This document shows positions 30,547 to 38,528 of a stretch of 41,536 bases of DNA, one piece after another. A model generated the notes under the pieces. That model did no database searches, had not been told where the DNA came from, and saw nothing but the letters and a program-made list of their open reading frames with translations. The stretch is from JASGCP01 sp965263285 (GTDB lineage Bacteria; Bacteroidota; Bacteroidia; Chitinophagales; Chitinophagaceae): positions 1 to 41,536 of the forward strand of contig CBDHHD010000008.1 in NCBI GenBank assembly GCA_965263285.1. Direction: 5' to 3'. The first letter of the stretch is position 1; each line of letters opens with the position of its first letter. The translations under genes were made by a program, and so were the position numbers.

Positions 30547-30773
30547 TTGCGCCGCACTTGCGCCTCACTTTGCGCCGCACTTGCGCCGCATAAAACCCGC
30601 GTGGCGCCTAAGCGCCGCACATTTTCCCATTTAATTTTTTAAAAAAATATATATATAAATATTTGTTATTTATTTGTTAACGCATATATATATATATAAA
30701 GTTGGGGAAATGTGCGGCGCTTAGGCGCCACGCGGGTTTTATGCGGCGCAAGTGCGGCGCAAGTGCGGCGCAA
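30547..30773. other. GC-rich inverted repeat with 11-bp iterons: candidate replication origin
   Basis: A 55-bp perfect inverted repeat (30570-30624 and 30708-30762) is separated by 83 bases of very AT-rich DNA with (AT)n tracts. The arms are far more GC-rich than anything else in the window. The outer arms are tandem 11-bp iterons TTGCGCCGCAC: four on the left (30547, 30558 with one change, 30570, 30581) and three in inverse orientation on the right (30741, 30752, 30763). The inner arm contains GGCGCCTAAGCGCC. Iterons, an AT-rich unwinding zone and an adjacent helicase gene are the parts of a typical origin. A packaging or termination role is also possible. No gene was found between 30298 and 31246. 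Confidence 0.65.
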
Positions 30774-30943
30774 GTGATGACACGCGTTTTTCACAAAAAA
30801 ATGTTAATGTGTTAATATTGAAAATTAGGACTAAAAATATGATTATTGGTATTTAGTTGCATAATAATAATTATGCCAAATTTGCCCAGTTTGCGTTCAA
30901 AATATAGGCATTGGTTACTTTACTTATTAAATGCATAAAAAAA

Positions 30944-30965
30944 GCCATCCTTAGAAAAAGATGGC
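30944..30965 (-). terminator. Hairpin with T7 run on the minus strand
   Basis: GCCATC / GATGGC stem, extendable by a bulged CTT/AAG, followed on the minus strand by TTTTTTT. It therefore has terminator form for leftward transcription. A TATATTTG minus-strand element overlaps its right border. Confidence 0.5.
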
Positions 30966-31045
30966 AAATATAAATTATTCTGTTATTATGCTAATGAATA
31001 TCAAAAATCAAAAATAGTAAATAAATATTAAAAACAAAATAAAAA

Positions 31046-31065
31046 ACCCTCCTAAATAGGAGGGT
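31046..31065. terminator. Hairpin ACCCTCCT / AGGAGGGT, tandem copy 1
   Basis: An 8-bp perfect stem with loop AAAT. On the minus strand it is followed by six T and is a good leftward terminator; on the plus strand it is followed by AAGTTTCTT. The flanks (ACAAAATAAAAAA before, AAGTTT after) are repeated around the next hairpin, 94 bases away. Confidence 0.6.
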
Positions 31066-31139
31066 AAGTTTCTTATGATTAAATTATTATTGTATGTATT
31101 GCAAAAATACGAAATAAATATTATTAAACAAAATAAAAA

Positions 31140-31159
31140 ACCCTCTAAGATTAGAGGGT
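31140..31159. terminator. Hairpin ACCCTCTAA / TTAGAGGGT, tandem copy 2
   Basis: A 9-bp perfect stem with a two-base loop. It is followed by six T on the minus strand and by AAGTTTTTTT on the plus strand, so it probably works in both directions. It insulates the virion operon promoter from the control region. TAnnTTTG-like elements on the minus strand (31171-31178 and 31102-31109) lie just upstream of each of the two hairpins. Confidence 0.6.
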
Positions 31160-31212
31160 AAGTTTTTTTACAAATTTAATATGTATCATTATACCTACGC
31201 AAATATAACACT

Positions 31213-31242
31213 TATATTTGATACTAAAAAATATTATCTTTG
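31213..31242 (+). promoter_or_regulatory. Tandem promoter elements for the virion operon
   Basis: Two TAnnTTTG elements: TATATTTG at 31213-31220 and TATCTTTG at 31235-31242. The second is followed by CTTT and the ATG at 31247, the same four-base layout as at 5787 and 11270. The first would give a leader of about 20 bases, the second a leaderless mRNA. Confidence 0.6.
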
Positions 31243-31246
31243 CTTT

Positions 31247-32746
31247 ATGCCATCAATATTTATTTTGCAGTTTGAGGGACTTGAAAAAGTGGATAAAATC
31301 AAAGTTCCACAGGTAATAAATGTAAAGCCATCTCCATCATCAACTCCATCTTCTCCATATTCTCCAACACCTTCAACACCTTCAGTAAAGCCATCTCCAT
31401 CAACACCTTCAGCAACGCCTTCAGAAACTCCAGTTATAGTTGACAATATTGACTCAATATCTGAAGACATTGATAAACAAACAAAGATAACAAAAAACAG
31501 CCTTAGCGATATGCTTATGGGTATAAGACAGGCCAGAAGACAAACGGCATTTATTGGCTATGCATCAACTGAATTGCTAACTTCGTTTACATCCATAAAT
31601 AAAAATCTTGCTTTATTTGTTTCAGATTTTGTTTTTTTATCCATAAACAAAGGCATATCTGCAACAAATAAGGCATTGTTTATTTTTATTGATTCGCTAA
31701 AAATGATCTCGCAAATATATAACGCATCAAAAGAAGCAAATGAACAAGCAAAAGAAACAATAAACTACATAAATTTTTTAAAAAACAACCTATATAATTT
31801 TAGCAGTAGCGAAAAAGAATATTATAAAACAACTTTATTTAATATACACAAGGCGTTAGGTTTTTCAAACTTAGAATTGCCATCTAATTTATCGTATATT
31901 AATTTGTATAATTACACCAAAGCTATTTTAATGAGTGATATAGCTTTTGGAGAAAAAGAAACGAATAATTTAATAAAGTCGCTCACACAAATAGAAGCAA
32001 AGAAAAATTACAATACTCTTTATAAGTCTCCAATATTAACCACAATACTATCAATTAAAGCAGATGATACACCGATTAAAAAATATACCCAATTTTTGCT
32101 AAAAAACAAAAAAAATAAAGAGGAAATAATAGAAATATTAATAAAAACAATTAGCAATTACTTGCAAAATGACTCACTAGTTAATCAATACAACTCGTGG
32201 CAATCGCTAACAAATGTGTATAGCAATGTACTTGGCTCTACGCATATCTTAGGTAATGACTATATGATAAGGACACCAGAATCGTTTATAAGCAAGATAA
32301 AGAGTAATTTTTCGCAGGGTAAAGTAACTCTTGACCCTACCGAGCTTATTTTTGATTCGGAAGCAAAGAAACAGGCAGATAGCTTATTTGAGTCGTTCAG
32401 GCAAGATGAAAAAACAGGAAAAATAATTAATTTAACTATTGATGAATTATTAAAAAAAATAAGTAATATAGGAATAAAAACAAACGCATGGCAAACCGCA
32501 TTAAACGAAATGGAAACAAAAATAAATAACAAGAAAATAAAAAAATATAAACCTATTGATTTTGAACAATACATCACATTCTCTGAATTAAACCAACGCA
32601 ATCAACTACAATTTGTTGTTAATTTTCCAAATAAAAGCGTAAATTTGTACCACCATAACGATGATTATAAGCGTGATAAGGAAAGAGTTAGGCATATCTT
32701 TGACAATATTTTTAAACAAATGAAAAACGAAATACAATGGCATTAA
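31247..32746 (+). CDS. Tape-measure-like protein of unknown role, first gene of the virion operon
   Basis: A 499-residue protein from the ATG at 31247; 22 further upstream codons precede the promoter and are rejected. The N-terminal 25 residues are followed by a Pro/Ser/Thr linker (residues about 28-65, repeating PSPS and TPST). A helical region comes next, with apolar stretches (FIGYASTELLTSFTSI; LALFVSDFVFLSINKGI), and then a long Lys/Asn/Ser-rich helical domain. The C-terminus is LQFVVNFPNKSVNLYHHNDD followed by a charged helix. The design recalls the two tape-measure-like proteins at 5.8-8.5 kb, but it precedes the terminase. It could be an internal or ejected virion protein. Its last ten bases overlap the next gene. 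Confidence 0.55.
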   Translation: MPSIFILQFEGLEKVDKIKVPQVINVKPSPSSTPSSPYSPTPSTPSVKPSPSTPSATPSETPVIVDNIDSISEDIDKQTKITKNSLSDMLMGIRQARRQTAFIGYASTELLTSFTSINKNLALFVSDFVFLSINKGISATNKALFIFIDSLKMISQIYNASKEANEQAKETINYINFLKNNLYNFSSSEKEYYKTTLFNIHKALGFSNLELPSNLSYINLYNYTKAILMSDIAFGEKETNNLIKSLTQIEAKKNYNTLYKSPILTTILSIKADDTPIKKYTQFLLKNKKNKEEIIEILIKTISNYLQNDSLVNQYNSWQSLTNVYSNVLGSTHILGNDYMIRTPESFISKIKSNFSQGKVTLDPTELIFDSEAKKQADSLFESFRQDEKTGKIINLTIDELLKKISNIGIKTNAWQTALNEMETKINNKKIKKYKPIDFEQYITFSELNQRNQLQFVVNFPNKSVNLYHHNDDYKRDKERVRHIFDNIFKQMKNEIQWH

Positions 32747-33282
32747 ATTTTGATTTAGAGCGAGTCCAAGAGTCTTTACAGGAGTTAGTAGCACAGGCAA
32801 GAGCTGAAGGACATACATGCGTACTTCAAAAAGAAGTTAAAGGAATAGAACAAATAGATTTTGATTTAAGGAAAAAAATTGTTAAAAATTTTGTCAATTC
32901 TAACTTTTCTATTGTTCAGACAATGATAGCAACTGGAGAAAACTTGCGAACAATTGAAACCTGTTTATATAGCGACACAAGACTTAAAGGCCTTATACCA
33001 AGTCTTGCCAATGAGTTGAGAGATATATGTATAGAAGGCGTACTAAACAAAATGCACTCCGAAGTTAAAAATAGTAAGAGAGGTTTAGACATGTCTGAAT
33101 TTCCATTTAAGTTATTAGCCTTATTAGAAAACAAAAACAACACAACCTTAACACCTACTTTCTTATTTCAAGAGGAAGAAAAAGAAAAGAAAGAAGGAGT
33201 GCAGATTATTATCAACACTAAAGACCTTGAATTTTCCACGATTGACCGAGACAAGATAAAAGGAATTAAAAAAAATAAATAA
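32737..33282 (+). CDS. Putative terminase small subunit
   Basis: A 181-residue helical protein directly before the large terminase, sharing one base with it. The N-terminus (LERVQESLQELVAQARAEGH) and the middle (NFVNSNFSIVQTMIATGENL, then RTIETCLYSDTRLKGLI) look like helix-turn-helix and oligomerisation helices of small subunits. The C-terminus is Glu/Lys-rich and ends IINTKDLEFSTIDRDKIKG, a possible contact with the large subunit. It would recognise phage DNA for packaging. The call depends strongly on position; sequence alone is not diagnostic. Confidence 0.6.
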   Translation: MALNFDLERVQESLQELVAQARAEGHTCVLQKEVKGIEQIDFDLRKKIVKNFVNSNFSIVQTMIATGENLRTIETCLYSDTRLKGLIPSLANELRDICIEGVLNKMHSEVKNSKRGLDMSEFPFKLLALLENKNNTTLTPTFLFQEEEKEKKEGVQIIINTKDLEFSTIDRDKIKGIKKNK

Positions 33283-34691
33283 TGAAATATGTATTAAACG
33301 ACAAGCAAAACGAAGTGTTCGCAAGTGTAATGGTTAATTATTTAACTATCTTCGCTGGAGGTATAAGATGTGGCAAATCTTGGGCAGTTATCTTGATTAT
33401 CTGGTATTACTGCAAAAAATATCCAGGAACACGCATTATAATGATGCGTGCTACCTATCCAAACCTAATGAACCTACAAAAGACATTGATGCAGATGATG
33501 TCAGAAGGATTAGGCACTGATATAGAGACATATACACAACTGGAGTTTAAGTTCTTTAATGGCAGTTCTATTAGGCTTATGGCTGAGTCTTATGAAGATG
33601 ACAAAGCAGGACAAAGGTTTTTAGGATTAGAGTTTAATATCTTGGTACTTGATGAGCTTACTGAGTTTCACAGCGAAATATTCAATATAATTCTCAGTCG
33701 TGTCGGTAGCTATATGCATAGCGATTGTCCAGCTAAGGTTATTTGCACCTGTAACCCAAGTAGAAATTGGGTATACGATTTACGAAAGCAAATTATTGAA
33801 GGCGACAGAAAGAATTGGTATATAATACAGGGAAATCTCTTTGATAACCCAGAAGTCGCAAACAATGAGACTTATATACAAAATCTAAAAGATAGTCTTG
33901 ATTATAATGCGTATAAGCGTATGGTTGAAGGCGACTGGGAGAGTTATGATATAATAGAAGACAGGATATATAATTCATTTATTTATCCAAAGTCGCTTAC
34001 ACCAATAAAGCCAATATACAGGGATGATTTGCCTTTGCTTCTGTCCTTTGACTTCAACTGCAATCCTTATAGCTATTGTCTTGTTTGCCAAGCAGTTGGA
34101 CTTGAATTATTCGTAATAGAAGAGATAACAGCATACAAAAATATACACGATGTTTGCGACCATATAGGCGGTAATTATATGGATCATTCAGCTGGAGTTA
34201 TTGTCTTTGGCGATGCATCGGGTAAAAACTACACTGCGCTAACAGAGAGACCTTTTAATTATTACGATGTGATAATGCAAAAGCTTGAATTTTTAAGCTG
34301 TAACTTAAATGTACCTGCTAAAAATCCAAATGTAATACCTCGTATTAACTTCATAAACCAAATATTCGCAGGGAAAAATGATATAAAACTCCATATATCT
34401 GATGACATAAAACACCTAATCCTTGACCTTATGTACATAAAGCGAGATGCGGATGGGACAAAGTTAAAAGAGAAAGAGAAGTCTAATGGAATATCTTTTG
34501 AGAAATATGGGCATGCATCCGATTGTCTTGACTATATAGTAACCAGATTATATTACGAAAAATACAAGGAATCCATAAATAAAGGAAATCCATACATGAT
34601 TAGAGATAAAAGTGATACCTTTGCATCAGATGTATTCGTTCATAGTAGAGTAATGACTGGAAATAGTCGCAAATCAAAATATAACTTCTAA
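33282..34691 (+). CDS. terL: Terminase large subunit
   Basis: A 469-residue packaging motor. The ATPase domain has Walker A GGIRCGKSW (26-34), an adenine-binding region, and Walker B ILVLDELTEF (120-129) with Asp124 and Glu125. A coupling motif follows near VICTCNPS (about 153-160). The C-terminal RNase H-like nuclease shows LLSFDFNCNPYSY with the first acidic residue, VIVFGDASGKNY with the second, and HASDCLDYIV with the third. It cuts concatemers and translocates DNA into the prohead through the portal encoded downstream. Length is normal for the family, and it is tightly coupled to both neighbours. Confidence 0.9.
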   Translation: MKYVLNDKQNEVFASVMVNYLTIFAGGIRCGKSWAVILIIWYYCKKYPGTRIIMMRATYPNLMNLQKTLMQMMSEGLGTDIETYTQLEFKFFNGSSIRLMAESYEDDKAGQRFLGLEFNILVLDELTEFHSEIFNIILSRVGSYMHSDCPAKVICTCNPSRNWVYDLRKQIIEGDRKNWYIIQGNLFDNPEVANNETYIQNLKDSLDYNAYKRMVEGDWESYDIIEDRIYNSFIYPKSLTPIKPIYRDDLPLLLSFDFNCNPYSYCLVCQAVGLELFVIEEITAYKNIHDVCDHIGGNYMDHSAGVIVFGDASGKNYTALTERPFNYYDVIMQKLEFLSCNLNVPAKNPNVIPRINFINQIFAGKNDIKLHISDDIKHLILDLMYIKRDADGTKLKEKEKSNGISFEKYGHASDCLDYIVTRLYYEKYKESINKGNPYMIRDKSDTFASDVFVHSRVMTGNSRKSKYNF

Positions 34692-35488
34692 TGGCAACAG
34701 CATACATAACGCAACAAGACTTACTGGTTTATATCCAGCAAAAAGGATTAGACCAGGTGGTTACGATTGACACATACAAGTACAATCAAATAATAAAGAT
34801 AGCTGAAGACCAAGCTAAGTCATTTCTACGCAACAAGTTTGACATTGATGTTGAATTTATTGGCATTCAAACATATGTAGCCACTTCGCTTTATTATGCC
34901 AATGACCTCGTGTTATACAATGGCACTCTATATTATGCACTATTGCCAGCAGGTGTAGGAACATTTGCTTTTGAAACATTTTATAATATTGGGGACAATG
35001 TTTATTATCAAGGCACTATATATACTTGTATCAAACAAAGCGTTATACCAAGCCAAGACAGCAAAATAAACACAGGGATAATGTTTAAGTATAGTGAGCT
35101 TGGTTATATCAATTATTCTCCGTATGGAGACCCTAATAGCTTACAGCAATGGCAAGTAAGCACAACACTCAATAACTTATTCGTTTTTGGCAAACAGCCA
35201 TCCTATGTAATCCCAGCTGGTAGTATTGCGAATGCATCCTATTTTACTATTGGAGACAATAGAGATAGCGTAATAGTGAAATGCGTTACTTTGATAGCAT
35301 GTTACGAGTTGATGAGAGCTATTTCTCCGATGAATGTACCTAAGCAGTATTTAGAAGGATATGATTGGTCTATAAGCACATTACAGGCAATTAATAAGGG
35401 AGACATAACAACAACTATTCCTTTGCTTAGTCCAGTGCAACCTCAGATAAGGTGGGGAAGTGCAACCAAATTAGCTAATAAATGGTAA
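34691..35488 (+). CDS. Head-tail connector (gp36/DUF1320-like) with an inserted sugar-binding-like module
   Basis: A 265-residue protein. The N-terminal about 50 residues (YITQQDLLVYIQQKGLDQVV; AEDQAKSFLRNKFDID) and the C-terminal about 80 residues (VIVKCVTLIACYELMRAISP; EGYDWSISTLQAINKGDITT) form the two helical parts expected of a connector. Between them lies a beta insertion with two 'Y..ND/GD.V.Y.GT.YYA/YTC' motifs (YANDLVLYNGTLYYALLPAG; YNIGDNVYYQGTIYTCIKQS). These resemble CBM5/12-type carbohydrate-binding modules. The insertion would point outward from the neck and might bind host glycans. The connector role follows from the split pattern and the location next to terminase and portal. 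Confidence 0.65.
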   Translation: MATAYITQQDLLVYIQQKGLDQVVTIDTYKYNQIIKIAEDQAKSFLRNKFDIDVEFIGIQTYVATSLYYANDLVLYNGTLYYALLPAGVGTFAFETFYNIGDNVYYQGTIYTCIKQSVIPSQDSKINTGIMFKYSELGYINYSPYGDPNSLQQWQVSTTLNNLFVFGKQPSYVIPAGSIANASYFTIGDNRDSVIVKCVTLIACYELMRAISPMNVPKQYLEGYDWSISTLQAINKGDITTTIPLLSPVQPQIRWGSATKLANKW

Positions 35489-35500
35489 AAAATAAAAACT

Positions 35501-36952
35501 ATGGAAAAAAAACCAAACATATTTAGACGCATCGTTAACCTATTCCCAGGTGTAGACCTAGCATTTAACCCTAGGGTAAACCCATCTTTGCTTAAAAGAA
35601 AGACCAAAACAACAGGTATAACTGGAGGTTATGACCAATCTAATGCGCAACAACAACAATCGCAAGGGCAAGATATAAAACAAAACCTTACAGCTGGTTT
35701 ATTGCCACTAAGCGTTCCTCGTGTTCGCTCTGATATCAACAGCTGGAGAGCTTCAGTACTTGAAGCTGAGCTTCCGTTTATTCCATACAGAGTAAAACAA
35801 CAAGTTATTTATAACGACATCCTAACCAATGGCGCAGTTAAGAGTTGTGTTCAATACAGGAAAGGATTAACTAAGAATAGAAACTTCAAATTTGGTACTA
35901 TTGATACAAACAACAAAATAACTCAAGTAAACGACGATGTAACTGAATTCTTTAATAAAATGTGGTTCAGACAATTCGTTGAATACACGCTTGACTCTAT
36001 CTTCTTTGGTTATTCGCTAATCTCACTTGGTGATGTCATTGATAACGAATTTAAGAAGATAAGTGTTATTAGAAGGTTTAACATTAGTCCTGATAGGCTT
36101 ATAGTATCAACTATTCCATACAATACAAGTGGTTATGCTTTCACTGCTGACCCTTATGCTAAATCTCATGTGTGGATAACAACTCCTAACACTCTTGGAG
36201 TAGCGAGTAATGTTGGATATGGTTTATTTTACGATGTTGCTTTATACGAAATCTATTTGCGCAATGCAGTTGCTTTTAATATGGACTATGCAGAGCTGTT
36301 CGCTTCACCTTTGAGGGTAGGTAAAACAGATGTAAAAAGCAATGTTGAGCGTGGTGCTATGGCACAGATGCTTGACAATATGGGATCGCAGGCGTGGGCA
36401 GTAGTGGACAGAGAAGATAGCATTGACTTCATGCAGGCTAATTCTAATGGCAAGGATACTTTTAACGAGTTTATAGCATATTTGGAGGGTAATATATCAA
36501 GACTACTACTTGGACATGAAGATGTTCTTAAAAGCACACCAGGTAAGCTCGGGAGTTCTCAAGGAAAGTCAGATGATGGCATGCCAAATAGTCCAATGCA
36601 GATAGCTATTGATAATATAATGAACGATGACAGCAAATTTGTTGAATATGTGGTTAACGATAATTTAATACCAAAATTAAGGCAGTATGGGCTTATAGAT
36701 ATCCCAGACGATTGTGTTTTTAGATTTGATAACGATAATAATATTTATGAAAATATGAACCGAAATGCAGATTTGCTAACTAAGTGGAGTACGATTATAC
36801 AGCAATTAAGTAGCGCAGGGTATACGCTCAATGATAAGTTTATATCTGATAACGATATACCCATTGAAAAGTCGCAGGTACAAGATAACGGGATGGCACC
36901 TAATGATATAGAAAAAAATATAAAAGACATACAAAACCTCTATGAAAATTAA
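35501..36952 (+). CDS. Portal protein (DUF935/Mu gp29-like)
   Basis: A 483-residue protein with the DUF935 portal pattern. It has a helical wing (QQVIYNDILTNGAVKSCVQY), a core with DSIFFGYSLISLGDVIDNEF, the sequence YAELFASPLRVGKTD (about residues 263-277), then 'AQMLDNMGSQAWAVVDREDS' and 'ISRLLLGHEDVLKSTPGKLG'. The C-terminal helix region is NRNADLLTKWSTIIQQLSSA. It would form the dodecameric vertex channel for DNA packaging and exit. The Gln-rich stretch near residue 50 is likely disordered. It overlaps the gpF-like gene by 11 bases. Confidence 0.82.
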   Translation: MEKKPNIFRRIVNLFPGVDLAFNPRVNPSLLKRKTKTTGITGGYDQSNAQQQQSQGQDIKQNLTAGLLPLSVPRVRSDINSWRASVLEAELPFIPYRVKQQVIYNDILTNGAVKSCVQYRKGLTKNRNFKFGTIDTNNKITQVNDDVTEFFNKMWFRQFVEYTLDSIFFGYSLISLGDVIDNEFKKISVIRRFNISPDRLIVSTIPYNTSGYAFTADPYAKSHVWITTPNTLGVASNVGYGLFYDVALYEIYLRNAVAFNMDYAELFASPLRVGKTDVKSNVERGAMAQMLDNMGSQAWAVVDREDSIDFMQANSNGKDTFNEFIAYLEGNISRLLLGHEDVLKSTPGKLGSSQGKSDDGMPNSPMQIAIDNIMNDDSKFVEYVVNDNLIPKLRQYGLIDIPDDCVFRFDNDNNIYENMNRNADLLTKWSTIIQQLSSAGYTLNDKFISDNDIPIEKSQVQDNGMAPNDIEKNIKDIQNLYEN

Positions 36953-37664
36953 GCCAATAGAATCCGAGAATTTAATATTTTTGACTTCACAGATACTAAG
37001 TAACACGGTTGGTATTCACCACCCACCTGTTATTGTTGTGTCGCATAATGAAAAATATTATTTAGATGCAATTAAAAAAACCGATAAAAAATTTAAAAAA
37101 AGTGCAACTGAGAATTTAAAAAAGTTTGCTTTTGTTAAGGCTAAGGCTTTTATGCGCAATGTTTATTTCTCTCTTAACGAATACAAAAAAAATAAAAAGA
37201 TAGTTATAAGAAACGAAATGAAAAAAGAAGGCGAAGAAGATAAAATGAGAACCAAAATAACCATAGAACAAATAATAAAAGAAATAAGCGACTTATACAA
37301 CGAAACATATTTGCAGGCAGAAGTAGATACAATTGATAAGGTAGTTGAAGTGAGAAATTTTTTTGATGCGACGCAAACTCCCTATACTACTAAGTTAAAA
37401 TATGTAACGATGAAGGATGAGGATGTAGACGATACATGTACACCTTTTGATGATATTGTGGCTCCAGTAGGAAGCAATATATGGAATACAATAACACCAC
37501 CAAATCACTATAATTGCAGGTGTAAATTAGTTCAAGTACCCGATTCCACACCGACAAATAATAGAAGTATCAACAGCAAAATAATACCTGAGTTATTCAG
37601 GCGTAATCCCGCATTGGATGGGATAATTTTCACCACTAAACATCCCTATTATGGCAACAAATAA
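36942..37664 (+). CDS. Minor head protein (gpF/SPP1 gp7-like head morphogenesis)
   Basis: A 240-residue protein with the characteristic C-terminal motif of gpF-like proteins: KLKYVTMKDEDVDDTCTPFD, then VGSNIWNTITPPNHYNCRCK, with the Cys-Arg-Cys end. The helical N-terminal half is basic. In Mu and SPP1 the homologues join a few copies per capsid at the portal vertex and assist head assembly and genome ejection. It starts inside the portal stop region and overlaps the gpG-like gene by 14 bases. The helical part is Lys-rich, probably contacting DNA or scaffold. Confidence 0.8.
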   Translation: MKIKPIESENLIFLTSQILSNTVGIHHPPVIVVSHNEKYYLDAIKKTDKKFKKSATENLKKFAFVKAKAFMRNVYFSLNEYKKNKKIVIRNEMKKEGEEDKMRTKITIEQIIKEISDLYNETYLQAEVDTIDKVVEVRNFFDATQTPYTTKLKYVTMKDEDVDDTCTPFDDIVAPVGSNIWNTITPPNHYNCRCKLVQVPDSTPTNNRSINSKIIPELFRRNPALDGIIFTTKHPYYGNK

Positions 37665-38022
37665 AAGCACACAATTATTAAATGTAATCGTAGGCGCGAT
37701 AAAACAAAATATAGAGCAAAACTTTAATACCCAAAGGGATTTGGATAAAAAGTGGACTATTGCTCAAAGACAAACAGAAGGGACAAAAGCTTATCAATAC
37801 AGCAAATATAAAAACGAGCCTACACTCGTAAATACTGGTAAATTAAGAGAAGCAGTCATGTCGGCACAATACAAGGTAATAAATAATAACACGATTGAGA
37901 TAACAATAGATAACGAATACGCCCAGTATCACGACGCAGGAAGCGATAGGTTACCACAAAGAAAATTTGTAAATTTCAATGCTAAAACAATAGAAGAAAA
38001 AATAACACAATATGGCAAATAA
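37651..38022 (+). CDS. Mu gpG-like virion morphogenesis protein
   Basis: A 123-residue protein with the end pattern of the phage virion morphogenesis family (PF05069-like): KLREAVMSAQYKVINNNTIE, then DNEYAQYHDAGSDRLPQRKF, matching 'YA..H..G....iPqR.fv'. In Mu, gpG affects tail joining and particle completion. It lies directly after the gpF-like gene, as in Mu. It overlaps the next gene by 11 bases. Confidence 0.72.
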   Translation: MATNKSTQLLNVIVGAIKQNIEQNFNTQRDLDKKWTIAQRQTEGTKAYQYSKYKNEPTLVNTGKLREAVMSAQYKVINNNTIEITIDNEYAQYHDAGSDRLPQRKFVNFNAKTIEEKITQYGK

Positions 38023-38527
38023 TCTATCTGGTTTTTTCACTAATATAATAACGCTATTAAGCAGTCCTCCTATTTCTTACGCTTCTATGTGGAACGACAA
38101 CGCAAATAAACTTAGTTCAATAAAAGAAAGTAATGAGTATCCGCACGACTTCCCCGCTTGCTTCGTTGAATTAGGGAAGCAAGAAAATAAAGAGTTATTG
38201 AACAACTGGCAGTCTACTGACTTAGAAATAAAAATTCATTTGCTTGATAGGTTTTTTAATGACAATGTTACTGGACTATACGATTATAATTTGGCAATTT
38301 ATCAGGCACGCAACTTTGTCATAAGCAAGATTTCTACGAGTGTAATAGATGGATGCAGTACTATATTTAGAGATGCAGAAGAGCAAGATTATACACACAC
38401 TAATCTGTATCACTACATAATTACCTTCAAGTGCGAATTCATTGAAAACGACTTCACTGATTATCCTACTTACCCTATCACTGTACCAGCTGGTTTTACC
38501 GAAATAATAAATGTAAACATAAACTAA
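38012..38527 (+). CDS. Tail completion/terminator-type protein (Mu gp37-like position)
   Basis: A 171-residue alpha-beta protein: an N-terminal helix region (SGFFTNIITLLSSPPISYAS), a central strand-helix part (DLEIKIHLLDRFFNDNVTGL; DYNLAIYQARNFVISKISTS), and C-terminal strands (YHYIITFKCEFIENDFTDYP). This resembles small tail-terminator proteins that form a ring at the top of the tail. The location after the gpG-like gene matches that role. No diagnostic motif is present. Confidence 0.55.
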   Translation: MANNLSGFFTNIITLLSSPPISYASMWNDNANKLSSIKESNEYPHDFPACFVELGKQENKELLNNWQSTDLEIKIHLLDRFFNDNVTGLYDYNLAIYQARNFVISKISTSVIDGCSTIFRDAEEQDYTHTNLYHYIITFKCEFIENDFTDYPTYPITVPAGFTEIINVNIN

Positions 38528-38528
38528 T

